Program-made: the position numbers and the translations under genes
The notes under the pieces: model-generated
The model's database searches: none
The model's input: the letters and a program-made list of their open reading frames with translations, nothing else
Told to the model about the DNA's origin: nothing
From: Glaciecola sp.
GTDB taxonomy: Bacteria; Pseudomonadota; Gammaproteobacteria; Enterobacterales; Alteromonadaceae
DNA length: 32,372 bases
Direction: 5' to 3'
Assembly (NCBI GenBank): GCA_029251505.1
Contig: JAQXDG010000003.1
Span: 1-32,372, forward strand
Shown here: piece after piece, positions 1-7,964 of the stretch
How the letters are laid out: each line of letters starts with the position of its first letter
Numbering within the stretch: the first letter of the stretch is position 1

Positions 1-126
1 ATCTTTATGCTGTTGTGCACTAATTAAGGTATCGTGTCCATAATGTTGGGTGTCATAGATCCCATTTTTAGCAGCAATCGCTTGACTGTCCATGCCAATA
101 CTAGAAAGAAAGTCCAGCAACCACAT
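1..126 (-). CDS. Partial unidentified ORF, running off the left edge
   Basis: An open frame on the minus strand continues through the left end of the window. From the first ATG (complement of 124-126) it gives 42 residues beginning MWLLDFLSSIGMDSQ. I do not recognise the family. A good ribosome binding site (AAGGAG, complement of 158-163) sits 7 bases before an ATA codon at 150-148 in the same frame, and not near the ATG. The real start may therefore be the non-standard ATA, which would add eight residues, or the ATG without a clear site. It lies just downstream of the flavoprotein gene and is probably in the same transcript. The call rests only on the open frame and the Shine-Dalgarno sequence. 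Confidence 0.35.
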   Translation of the reverse strand, partial: MWLLDFLSSIGMDSQAIAAKNGIYDTQHYGHDTLISAQQHKD

Positions 127-175
127 AATATATCGCGTATCGGTATGTATGAGGTGACTCCTTATATAATCAAAT

Positions 176-2296
176 CTAGCAAGCCAAGCCTGCTCGATAT
201 CCCGTATCTAATGCACCTTCAATATATCCAATAGCATGACTGTCACCGATGACTTTTACGTTATGTCCAGCTTGAGTTAAAGTATCAGCTAAGCTTCGGT
301 CAGCCGCAATGCCTGTCGCCATGACTACGGTATCTGATGCGATACAGCGCTGCTCGTCATTGAAAGTATAATGCACATATTTACTATCTATGCAGTCAAT
401 TTGCGCTTCTTTAATCAGTTCGACACCAAAATGTGCAAGGTTATGCAGCACACGCCAGCGTCTGACAATACTCAGCTCAACACCCAAATCACGAGTCGGT
501 TCAAGTACCGTTACAATGCGACCGCGTTCACCTAAAAACTCGGCTAACTCCAGTCCCACCAGTCCACCACCGATAATCGTGACTCGTTTTCCTAATGGCA
601 TCCAAAGATGAGACAGACGCTGTAATGCGTTGATATTTTTGGTGAGGCCAAGCAGATTGCCACTACCAACCATGATGCGTTGGAACGGTTTAAGTTGTGC
701 TTTAGTGCTTGGGCTGACTTCACCTGTAAGTAATTGACGTAACTGTTCGCCAGACCAAACATGGGGCAATGTTGCACCATTAATATCGGGCATCTCACGA
801 CTAGCACCGGTAGCGACAAATACTTCATCAGGCGTCAATGAGGATATTAATTCAGGACTAGCGAGGGTGCCAAGTTTAACCACTACATTGGATTGGTGTA
901 ATTGATTGACCAAATAATCGAGTAATTTACCATTTTCTTGATAGGCTAGGGTAGCGAAAAACAGCGTACCGCCGAGACGCTTACTGCGCTCTATTAATGT
1001 CACATTGTGTCCTCTGTTACTGGCGGTAACAGCCGCTTCAATACCAGCAGGACCACCACCAATGATAACAATGTTTTTAGGTTTGTCGGTCATAATGACC
1101 TGTAAATTTGATTCTTGTCCGGTGCGCGGATTTGCGGCGCATTTAACCCGTTGATTGATAAATATCTGGCTGACACAAACATAACAATAAATACAAGGAC
1201 GGATATTTTCAGGAGTGTTAGCGATTAATTTATTCGGTAATTCAGCATCAGCAAGTAATTTTCGCCCCATAGCAACAAAGGCACATTTTCCTGCAGCAAT
1301 AGCCTCATTTGCAACTTCAGGCTCTAACCTTCCTACAGCGATAACAGGGATTGATACTGCGTTACTTACTTGGGCGGCCCAATCTAAAAATCCAGCAGGT
1401 TTATGAACGATAGGCGCATCAGTAAATGCTGCACCACTCGTTAAATTAGCGTATGCAGAGATACTGATTGCATGCAGTCCTTCTGCTTCGACAATTTTGC
1501 TAACAGCTATGCAATCATCAATGGTGATACCACCATCTTTACCAAGTTCCGCCGCATCTAACCGTAACCATAATGGAAAATCGTCGCCAACTTGTTCACG
1601 AATAGCATGAATAATTTCAAGTAGCATACGACAGCGGTTTTCCAAGTTACCGCCATATTCATCGTCACGTTTATTGTAATACGAGGATAAAAAACCAGCA
1701 ATAATGTAAGTATGGGCGGCATGGATTTCAATACCATCAAACCCTGCTTGTTTAGCACGTCTGGCTGCATCGGCAAACCATTGCACCATTTGCTGAATAT
1801 CTGCCTTGTCCATTACTCGCATGGTGACCGGTACATCTTTACTTGGACGGACAAAGGTACTGATTTCTTTGAGTGTCACTGATTTCATCATATCATTAGG
1901 TGAGGGGGGAGGTGGCATAGAAGGCACCCAGACTTCTCTTCCTTCAGCCATATCTCTCACTGATGTTTTACCAGCATGCTGTAATTGTAATGATATTTTA
2001 CTGCCGTGTTTGTGCACACGATCCGTCAGAGCCTTCAAGCCAGCGATATATTCATCTTTTGAAATACCGACTTGATAAGGTTCAGCAGTACCAGCAGGAA
2101 ATGCAACAGACACAACCCCCATCGTGATTAAACCAACACCGCCTTTAGCTCGTTCCTCATAATATGCTTGGATGCGCTCACCACAATGGCCATCTGCTTC
2201 GGCATAATTAGAGCCCATAGGTGCCATTATGATACGATTGCGCAGCGACAAACCGCCTATTTTTCCTGGTTTAAGTAAATGCTGATAATCTGACAT
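176..2296 (-). CDS. NADH:flavin oxidoreductase / 2,4-dienoyl-CoA reductase-type flavoprotein (FadH/BaiCD/BaiH-like)
   Basis: 706 residues with the full three-part layout of the old-yellow-enzyme/trimethylamine-dehydrogenase group. There is an FMN TIM barrel (about 5-360, with an HAAH motif at 192-195). A 4Fe-4S motif follows (C368, C371, C374, C386; C-x2-C-x2-C-x11-C spacing as in trimethylamine dehydrogenase). The C-terminal half binds FAD and NAD(P) (GGGPAG near 413 and a second GGGLVG motif). Family members reduce enone or dienoyl bonds, for example FadH on 2,4-dienoyl-CoA and BaiCD/BaiH on 3-oxo-delta4 or delta6 bile-acid CoA esters. In this cluster it probably reduces a double bond of a steroid or of a CoA-linked breakdown product; the exact substrate is unknown. 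It starts 59 bases after hsaD with AAGG 7 bases before the ATG, so it is likely co-transcribed with hsaD. Confidence 0.85.
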   Translation of the reverse strand: MSDYQHLLKPGKIGGLSLRNRIIMAPMGSNYAEADGHCGERIQAYYEERAKGGVGLITMGVVSVAFPAGTAEPYQVGISKDEYIAGLKALTDRVHKHGSKISLQLQHAGKTSVRDMAEGREVWVPSMPPPPSPNDMMKSVTLKEISTFVRPSKDVPVTMRVMDKADIQQMVQWFADAARRAKQAGFDGIEIHAAHTYIIAGFLSSYYNKRDDEYGGNLENRCRMLLEIIHAIREQVGDDFPLWLRLDAAELGKDGGITIDDCIAVSKIVEAEGLHAISISAYANLTSGAAFTDAPIVHKPAGFLDWAAQVSNAVSIPVIAVGRLEPEVANEAIAAGKCAFVAMGRKLLADAELPNKLIANTPENIRPCIYCYVCVSQIFINQRVKCAANPRTGQESNLQVIMTDKPKNIVIIGGGPAGIEAAVTASNRGHNVTLIERSKRLGGTLFFATLAYQENGKLLDYLVNQLHQSNVVVKLGTLASPELISSLTPDEVFVATGASREMPDINGATLPHVWSGEQLRQLLTGEVSPSTKAQLKPFQRIMVGSGNLLGLTKNINALQRLSHLWMPLGKRVTIIGGGLVGLELAEFLGERGRIVTVLEPTRDLGVELSIVRRWRVLHNLAHFGVELIKEAQIDCIDSKYVHYTFNDEQRCIASDTVVMATGIAADRSLADTLTQAGHNVKVIGDSHAIGYIEGALDTGYRAGLAC

Positions 2297-2355
2297 AGCG
2301 ACACCTTTTCGACAATAATATTGAAATTAAGTTGGGTTATTGTAATGTCGGTTTG

Positions 2356-3210
2356 TTAACCGTGCTGTAAAAAATCAATACAAGTGCTATTAAACAAACG
2401 TTGATGTTCCACTTGCACCCAGTGACCACAACGATTAAGCATAATAAAGCGTGCGTGGGGTAAGTTATCTAAAAATTTATGCATGCCTTGATGTGGATTA
2501 AAACGGTCATTAGTCCCCCAAAAACCAAGCACAGGGCAAGTTAATTCATGTAATCGTTCAGTCATATTTGGAACCATCATGGTACTAAATAAGTTTGCAG
2601 GCTGAGTCACTGCTACAGCTGAGCGTTCTGCTAATATATCATCAGATAAGCCACTGGCATCAAACAATTGTAAGGACATCACTTCGCGCATTTCCTCAAC
2701 GCCCATTGGACCTCGACTATACACCTCAACCATGCGCTGAATACCTTCCATTTGGAAGTAGGTTTCGCGTTCTTCAACGCCACCAGGCGCCATTAATATT
2801 AAACGTTCAACTGTTGTGGGGTAAGCCAATGCTTGACCTAAAGCAATAGCACCGCCCAATGAATTACCTAATAACGTCACTGCTGGTAGCGCTAAAGCCT
2901 CAATAAAACCATTTAATGCAGCAACAAAAAAATCCAAATCGTAGTTAACATCATCGGGTTTATCAGAACGACCAAAACCAGGTAGATCAAGCACGATGTT
3001 GCGGAAGCCGGCACTCGAAAATTCTGGATAGTTTCCTTTGAAGTTACTAAATCCACTGGCACCGGGGCCACTGCCATGCAGCCAAATGACAATCGGGCCT
3101 TCACCTTCTTCAATATAATGTAACGTTAACCCATTTTCTATCTTAATGAATTTACCTGTAGGTAATGGTAAATCTTGTGAGGTTGCTGATGTAATTGTGT
3201 GCTTGTTCAA
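2356..3210 (-). CDS. hsaD: 4,5:9,10-diseco steroid hydrolase (meta-cleavage product hydrolase HsaD/TesD)
   Basis: 284-residue alpha/beta hydrolase of the carbon-carbon-bond (MCP) hydrolase family. The oxyanion-hole segment HGSGPGASG (45-53) is typical of BphD/HsaD. The catalytic triad is visible: S117 in GNSLGG, D235 in GTNDRF and H263 in CGHW. HsaD splits the ring-A meta-cleavage product (DSHA) into HIP and 2-hydroxyhexa-2,4-dienoate. These go to the ring C/D genes and to HsaE/F/G, all present in this window. The start is supported by GGGAG 7 bases upstream. It is first gene of a leftward transcript and is divergent from the operon at 3483, sharing the operator region at 3344-3384. Steroid rather than biphenyl specificity is inferred from the neighbours. 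Confidence 0.9.
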   Translation of the reverse strand: MNKHTITSATSQDLPLPTGKFIKIENGLTLHYIEEGEGPIVIWLHGSGPGASGFSNFKGNYPEFSSAGFRNIVLDLPGFGRSDKPDDVNYDLDFFVAALNGFIEALALPAVTLLGNSLGGAIALGQALAYPTTVERLILMAPGGVEERETYFQMEGIQRMVEVYSRGPMGVEEMREVMSLQLFDASGLSDDILAERSAVAVTQPANLFSTMMVPNMTERLHELTCPVLGFWGTNDRFNPHQGMHKFLDNLPHARFIMLNRCGHWVQVEHQRLFNSTCIDFLQHG

Positions 3211-3343
3211 ATCAATACTCCCGTATTGTAGACACTGACAAATGACTAACTAATTTTAACGAGTAGCTAGGATTACTTGTGTGCCTTTACATTAAATAAA
3301 AAACTGTCTTATCCTAGCTTGCGACTCAAGCACTATTAAAACA

Positions 3344-3359
3344 TCGTCCATTTAGACGA
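3344..3359. promoter_or_regulatory. Operator-like inverted repeat, site A
   Basis: Sequence TCGTCCATTTAGACGA: perfect 5-bp arms (TCGTC/GACGA) around a 6-base centre. It lies in the hsaD/SDR divergent region, 25 bp centre to centre from site B, and shares a core with four other sites in this window. Likely the binding site of a dimeric repressor; the protein is not known. Confidence 0.7.
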
Positions 3360-3368
3360 ATAACCATT

Positions 3369-3384
3369 TAGTCTTGTTGGACGA
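3369..3384. promoter_or_regulatory. Operator-like inverted repeat, site B
   Basis: Sequence TAGTCTTGTTGGACGA: one mismatch in the 5-bp arms compared with site A. Sites A and B face each other so that a 10-bp exact inverted repeat (ACATCGTCCA at 3341-3350, TGGACGATGT at 3378-3387) flanks the pair. It is placed just upstream of a possible promoter for the rightward operon. Confidence 0.7.
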
Positions 3385-3387
3385 TGT

Positions 3388-3415
3388 TTGAATTTGTTTG
3401 CTAGATCACTATAAC
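3388..3415 (+). promoter_or_regulatory. Possible sigma70 promoter of the side-chain operon
   Basis: TTGAAT (3388-3393) and TATAAC (3410-3415) are separated by 16 bases, beginning four bases after operator site B. Placement fits a promoter controlled by that site, but the boxes match only in part and the region is AT-rich, so this is a weak prediction. Confidence 0.3.
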
Positions 3416-3482
3416 CCAAAGCTAAATTTCAGTGCCCATTCATAACTATCAGTTTGGGAATAAGTTTTTATAGGGAGTAAAT

Positions 3483-4217
3483 ATGAAACATCAAGATCAA
3501 GTTGTATTAGTAACCGGGGCTGGGCAAGGCATGGGGCAAGAAATGATCCGGTATTTTGCTCAAGCTGGCGCATTGGTCGCAGCGCTGGATATTAATACAG
3601 ATGCAGTAAACGAAACAATCAGTTTACTCCCCAATGAAAAAGCGATTGGCGTGACTGCCAATATTGCTGATAGTGCTTCAGTGAAAGAAGCGATTGACAA
3701 TGTCGTTGCAAAATTTGGCAGACTCGACGTCATCGTGAACTGCGCCGGTGTGGGGTCTTTTGATACGTTTCTTGAAACGCCAGATGAGCATTGGGATAAG
3801 GTAATTAGTGTCAATCTTAATGGCACTTTTTATTGTTGTCGTGAAGCCGCTAAAGTAATGGCTAAACAAGGTAGTGGTAGCATTATCAATATTTCAAGCA
3901 CTGCTGCATTAACCGGTGAAGGTCCTAGTCATTATTGCTCATCAAAGGCTGGTGTAATGGGGCTTACTCGCAGTATCTCGCGTGAGCTTGCGAGCCATGG
4001 TATTCGTGTTAATACGATTATTCCTGGTCCTACAAATACGCCTATGATGGCAGATGTTCCGGATGAATGGACGCAAAAAATGATAGCAGATATTCCACTA
4101 GGTCGTATGGGTGAAAGTATCGATATTGCAAAAGTTGCAAGTTTTTTAGCGTGTGATGATTCTGGTTTTATTACCGGTCAGAACATTGCCGTAAATGGCG
4201 GAATGGCCTTTATTTAG
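3483..4217 (+). CDS. SDR-family NAD(P)-dependent oxidoreductase (hydroxysteroid or hydroxyacyl-CoA dehydrogenase)
   Basis: 244-residue classical short-chain dehydrogenase. It has the cofactor motif TGAGQGMG (11-18), NCAG (86-89), the catalytic Y151 and K155 in YCSSK with a serine near 139, and a C-terminal NGGMAFI tail of FabG type. It is the first gene of the five-gene operon with the ligase, thiolase and DUF35-MaoC protein. A role in oxidising a ring hydroxyl or a side-chain 3-hydroxyacyl-CoA is plausible. The sequence does not tell which. Start supported by GGGAG 5 bases upstream of the ATG. Confidence 0.85.
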   Translation: MKHQDQVVLVTGAGQGMGQEMIRYFAQAGALVAALDINTDAVNETISLLPNEKAIGVTANIADSASVKEAIDNVVAKFGRLDVIVNCAGVGSFDTFLETPDEHWDKVISVNLNGTFYCCREAAKVMAKQGSGSIINISSTAALTGEGPSHYCSSKAGVMGLTRSISRELASHGIRVNTIIPGPTNTPMMADVPDEWTQKMIADIPLGRMGESIDIAKVASFLACDDSGFITGQNIAVNGGMAFI

Positions 4218-4227
4218 GATAGTTATT

Positions 4228-4863
4228 GTGAGCGAAACACAAAACAATTTAGAACAACGTATCGATAGACTTGAATCGATTGAGGCCATACGTCAGTTGG
4301 CTGGTAAATATTCCTTGTCCCTCGATATGCGTGATATTGATGCTCATGTTGGATTATTTGCTCCTGATGTGCGCGTTGGTGGCGGTAAAAGTGGACGAGC
4401 CCATTTAAAGGCATGGGTTGATTCTACATTACGAGATCAATTTACTGGTACCTCTCATCATTTAGGACAGCATATCATTGAATTTGTGGATCCTAATCAT
4501 GCCGTAGGCGTCGTGTATTCAAAAAATGAACATGAAACTGGTCGTGAGTGGGTTCTTATGCAAATGTTGTATTGGGATGATTACGAACGTATTGATGGGG
4601 TTTGGTATTTCAGGCGTCGTTTGCCTTGTTATTGGTACGCGAGCGACTTAAATGCTGTGCCGACAGGTGATATGAAAATGCGCTGGCCAGGCAGAGAGCC
4701 TTACACTGGCACGTTTCATGATTTATTTCCATCATGGCAGGCGTTTTGGCAAAACCGGCCGCTTGATGATACGTTACCCGACGTGGCCGTTCCGGCACCG
4801 ATAGACCAGTTTCTTCGCACTATGCGCGGTGACACTCCAGCACCTAAAATTCGAGTACGTTGA
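4228..4863 (+). CDS. SnoaL/NTF2-like protein, candidate steroid dehydratase or isomerase
   Basis: About 211 residues from a GTG start at 4228, chosen because AGGA lies 7 bases upstream and just after the SDR stop; an in-frame ATG at 4195 lies inside the SDR and has no good site. The N-terminus (LESIEAIRQLAGKYSLSLD) resembles the helical start of SnoaL-like dehydratases such as BaiE and keeps the Tyr and Asp of GKYxxxLD. The later catalytic His and Asp of BaiE cannot be placed with certainty. NTF2-fold enzymes include ketosteroid isomerase, scytalone dehydratase and bile-acid 7alpha-dehydratases. Location between an SDR and a steroid-type CoA ligase makes a dehydratase or isomerase role likely, but the reaction is unproven. 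Confidence 0.65.
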   Translation: MSETQNNLEQRIDRLESIEAIRQLAGKYSLSLDMRDIDAHVGLFAPDVRVGGGKSGRAHLKAWVDSTLRDQFTGTSHHLGQHIIEFVDPNHAVGVVYSKNEHETGREWVLMQMLYWDDYERIDGVWYFRRRLPCYWYASDLNAVPTGDMKMRWPGREPYTGTFHDLFPSWQAFWQNRPLDDTLPDVAVPAPIDQFLRTMRGDTPAPKIRVR

Positions 4864-4888
4864 TTACAAAAATATGGGAGGTCCTATA

Positions 4889-6742
4889 GTGGATAACACC
4901 AGTATTCCTTACGCCGGTTCGCTTGATAATGCACCAGTGCTTAGAGCTGTAACACAAGCTAAAATGGATGAGCGTGCAGCGGCATCCCGCTCAGTTAGCC
5001 CTTCGCAAAAATACAGCATAGCAGACCGATTAGAAGAACAGGCAAAAGCACGTTTGAGTGCCGATTTTTTAATTTATAAAGATAAAACGTTTAGTTATGA
5101 AGAAGTAAATGCCCAAGCAAATAAATATGCTAAGGTATTTCAAGCCAGAGGACTAAGAGAAGGTGACGGATGTGCAATGGCGCTTGAAAACCGACCTGAG
5201 TTCTTTTTTACATGGTTTGGCTTAACCAAATTAGGTGTGGTGGTTGCATTCATCAATACGCAGGTGCAAGGTGATATCCTGGAACATGCAATAGAATCGA
5301 CCAATAATGATGTGGTGATAGTAGGAGAAGAGTGCGTTGAACGATTTATAAACACACCGTCCTTAGCAAATAAAAAATTATGGTTAGTCAGTGATGATGA
5401 AATTATTGATAACGTTGTTCTACCCAGCTGGATTGATACGACTTTTGATGCTGATGTCGCTTCTCAAAGTGGCGAGTCATGCTCACTTGCGCGCGGAGCA
5501 ACAGATGGCGAAACACCTACATTGTTAATTTTCACCTCCGGTACGACGGGGTTACCTAAAGCAGCGATTTACAGTCATATGCGCTGGCTCACATCGGGTG
5601 ATGTCATGGTGGAGACAATTGCAGCGACGCCGGATGATGTTTTTTACTGCTGTTTACCGTTATATCATGGTGCTGCTGCAACTTCGGTCACTTCAACCGC
5701 GCTTGCTGCGGGTGCGAGTATTGTCATTCGACGCAAATTTAGCGTCAGTCAGTTTTGGCATGATATTGAATCTCATCGTATTACAGTATGTCAATATATT
5801 GGTGAGATTTGCCGTTACCTGCTTAATTATGCCGATGCAAACAATCATAAACCCAAAGATCATTCGCTTCGTTGTATGCTCGGAGCCGGTTTAACCGAAA
5901 CGAGTTGGCATCGTTGGCTAGAGTATTTTGGACCGATGGATATCTATGAAGGGTGGGGATCCACCGAAGCAAATACCAATTTAATCAATATCGATAATTA
6001 CATTGGCTCGGTCGGACGTGTGCCGCGCTGGGATAGAACTAATTTTAGATTGGTAAAATTTGATACCCAAACTGAAACCCATGTAAAAGATGAGAACGGT
6101 CATTGCATATTGTGTCAGCCTGGGGAAGTCGGTGAGGGCTTAGGGATGATTATCAATCACCCTGATTTTGGTGGTGGCCGTTTTGAAGGTTATACCTCCG
6201 CCGAAGGAACCGAACAAAAAATTATGCGCAATGTATTTGCACAAGGTGATGCTTTTTGGCGTTCAGGTGATTTATTGCGCTATGATGACAATGGTTATTT
6301 TTATTTCGTAGACCGAATCGGTGATACTTACCGCTGGAAAAGCGAAAATGTATCATCACAAGAAGTCGCTATTGCCTTAGGTGATTATGAGGGCGCAGAG
6401 TTAATTAATATTTATGGGATACAAGTTCCAGAGAATGAAGGTCGAGCGGGCATGGCTGCGATAGTGATGCAGGCTGGCCATGAATTTGATCCAGTTACCT
6501 TTTATGCACTAACGACCCAAAAAGTCCCCAATTATGCGGCACCGCAATTTGTGCGTGTTAGTAAAGCTGCGGATATGACGTCAACTTACAAACTGCGTAA
6601 AGTTGACTTGCAAAAGCAAGGTTATGACCCAGTAGCATGTGGTGAGCCTATATATGTGCGCAATGATAAGTTAGGCTGTTATGAGCTGTATAGCGACAGT
6701 GTATTAACAGCATTAGGGTTTAAACCCTTCGCCAACGCTTAA
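4889..6742 (+). CDS. FATP-like acyl-CoA synthetase, probable steroid side-chain CoA ligase
   Basis: 617 residues from the GTG at 4889, preceded at 7 bases by a strong GGGAGG (4876-4881). Upstream ATGs in this frame overlap the previous gene or the ribosome site. ANL-superfamily motifs: P-loop IFTSGTTGLPK (about 213-223), YEGWGSTEAN, GDLLRY near 460, and the C-terminal lysine in TSTYKLRKVDLQKQGYDP (about 567). The last motif is typical of the FATP/very-long-chain group, which includes FadD6, FadD19 and bile acyl-CoA synthetase. It would activate a steroid carboxylic acid with ATP and CoA. The length is above FadD3 (about 500), so a HIP-CoA ligase role is less likely. It precedes the thiolase and hydratase that would act on its product. 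Confidence 0.85.
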   Translation: MDNTSIPYAGSLDNAPVLRAVTQAKMDERAAASRSVSPSQKYSIADRLEEQAKARLSADFLIYKDKTFSYEEVNAQANKYAKVFQARGLREGDGCAMALENRPEFFFTWFGLTKLGVVVAFINTQVQGDILEHAIESTNNDVVIVGEECVERFINTPSLANKKLWLVSDDEIIDNVVLPSWIDTTFDADVASQSGESCSLARGATDGETPTLLIFTSGTTGLPKAAIYSHMRWLTSGDVMVETIAATPDDVFYCCLPLYHGAAATSVTSTALAAGASIVIRRKFSVSQFWHDIESHRITVCQYIGEICRYLLNYADANNHKPKDHSLRCMLGAGLTETSWHRWLEYFGPMDIYEGWGSTEANTNLINIDNYIGSVGRVPRWDRTNFRLVKFDTQTETHVKDENGHCILCQPGEVGEGLGMIINHPDFGGGRFEGYTSAEGTEQKIMRNVFAQGDAFWRSGDLLRYDDNGYFYFVDRIGDTYRWKSENVSSQEVAIALGDYEGAELINIYGIQVPENEGRAGMAAIVMQAGHEFDPVTFYALTTQKVPNYAAPQFVRVSKAADMTSTYKLRKVDLQKQGYDPVACGEPIYVRNDKLGCYELYSDSVLTALGFKPFANA

Positions 6743-6751
6743 GGATTATTT

Positions 6752-7963
6752 ATGGGATTACGTGGAAACGCAGCGATTGTTGGTGCTGCGCAATATAAGC
6801 CAGAAAAATATCAAACAGCGCCACAAATGTTCCATTTAGAGCAAGTGGCGGACCTCGCTCACAAAGCGTTAGTTGATGCAGGATTACACAAGAGTGATCT
6901 GGATGGACTCGTTATTAACGGGCCTCACTTTCATGAAGCATCGGTATTTGTTCCGGCTATGGCTGCAGAATACTTAGGGATTGAAGTGAATTTTGCCGAA
7001 GTCGTTGACTTAGGTGGTTGTACTGCTGTAGCGCAGGTTTGGCGCGCAGCAATGGCAATAGAAATGGGGTTATGTCAGGCGGTCTTGTGTGTCATACCTG
7101 CTCGTATGGCACCGTTAGGCCCCACCGAAGATCCAGCGTGGATGGCACAAGCCATGCGTTTTGGTGGTCATAGTACTGCGTTTGGTGCTCCTGAGGCTGA
7201 ATTTGATTTACCATATGGGCACATGGGACAAAACACCGGTTATGCCATGATAGCCCAACGTTATGCTGCGCAATATGGCTACGATAAAAGTGCGATGGCT
7301 AAAATTGCTGTCGACCAGCGTTTTAATGCCCAATATCACAAAGATGCAATATTTAATGGCAAGTCGTTAAGTATTGAAGATGTGTTAGCTTCAAAATTAG
7401 TTGCAGATCCATTACATGTTTTAGAAATTGTCATGCCGGTTGCCGGTGGTGCAGCAGTCATTGTTGCATCTAAAGAGCTAGCCGCACGTGCTAAAAAACG
7501 TCCTGCATTTGTGACGGGTTTTGGCGAGCGTTTATCTTTCAAATCTCCCTCTTATGCGAAAGAAATGACAGTTACGCCGGTTGCCGAAGCGGCAAAACGT
7601 GCGTTTGCAATGTCAGGTTTGACGCCTAAAGACATACATGCTGCGCAAATATATGATTGCTATACCATTACAGTATTGCTATCACTTGAAGACGCAGGTT
7701 TTGTGCCTAAAGGTGAAGGTCAGCGTTTTATTAAAGAGCACAACTTGACTTTCAAAGGTGATTTTCCATTAAACACGCATGGCGGACAATTAAGCTTTGG
7801 TCAATCAGCTGCGGCGGGTGGTTATTCGCAAGTTATTGAAGCATTTGATCAAATTTCACACTCTGCTCAAGAACGCCAGCTAAAATCCTGTGATAATATG
7901 TTTGTCAGCGGTACGGGCGGTGTCATGAGTGAGCAGGGCGCATTGATCCTACAAGGAGGATAG
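6752..7963 (+). CDS. SCP2-type thiolase / side-chain aldolase (Ltp2/Sal-like)
   Basis: 403-residue thiolase-fold protein of the non-decarboxylating SCP2/lipid-transfer class. It shows VGAAQYKPEKYQ at the N-terminus, DLGGCTAVAQV with C90, a conserved IYDCYTITVLLSLEDAGF segment, and NTHGGQLSFGQSAAAGG near the C-terminus. Proteins of this class pair with a DUF35 partner, and here the next gene, one base away, encodes DUF35 fused to MaoC. The Mycobacterium Ltp2 and Pseudomonas Sal proteins are retro-aldolases that remove a side-chain fragment from a hydroxyacyl-CoA steroid; others are thiolases. Which reaction applies here is not decided by the sequence. Start has TAAGGA upstream. Confidence 0.82.
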   Translation: MGLRGNAAIVGAAQYKPEKYQTAPQMFHLEQVADLAHKALVDAGLHKSDLDGLVINGPHFHEASVFVPAMAAEYLGIEVNFAEVVDLGGCTAVAQVWRAAMAIEMGLCQAVLCVIPARMAPLGPTEDPAWMAQAMRFGGHSTAFGAPEAEFDLPYGHMGQNTGYAMIAQRYAAQYGYDKSAMAKIAVDQRFNAQYHKDAIFNGKSLSIEDVLASKLVADPLHVLEIVMPVAGGAAVIVASKELAARAKKRPAFVTGFGERLSFKSPSYAKEMTVTPVAEAAKRAFAMSGLTPKDIHAAQIYDCYTITVLLSLEDAGFVPKGEGQRFIKEHNLTFKGDFPLNTHGGQLSFGQSAAAGGYSQVIEAFDQISHSAQERQLKSCDNMFVSGTGGVMSEQGALILQGG

Positions 7964-7964
7964 C

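Noticed and set aside
34-234. Rightward 66-codon open frame at the left edge
   Set aside because: No ribosome site, unlikely composition, and it overlaps the flavoprotein gene end and the better supported leftward frame.
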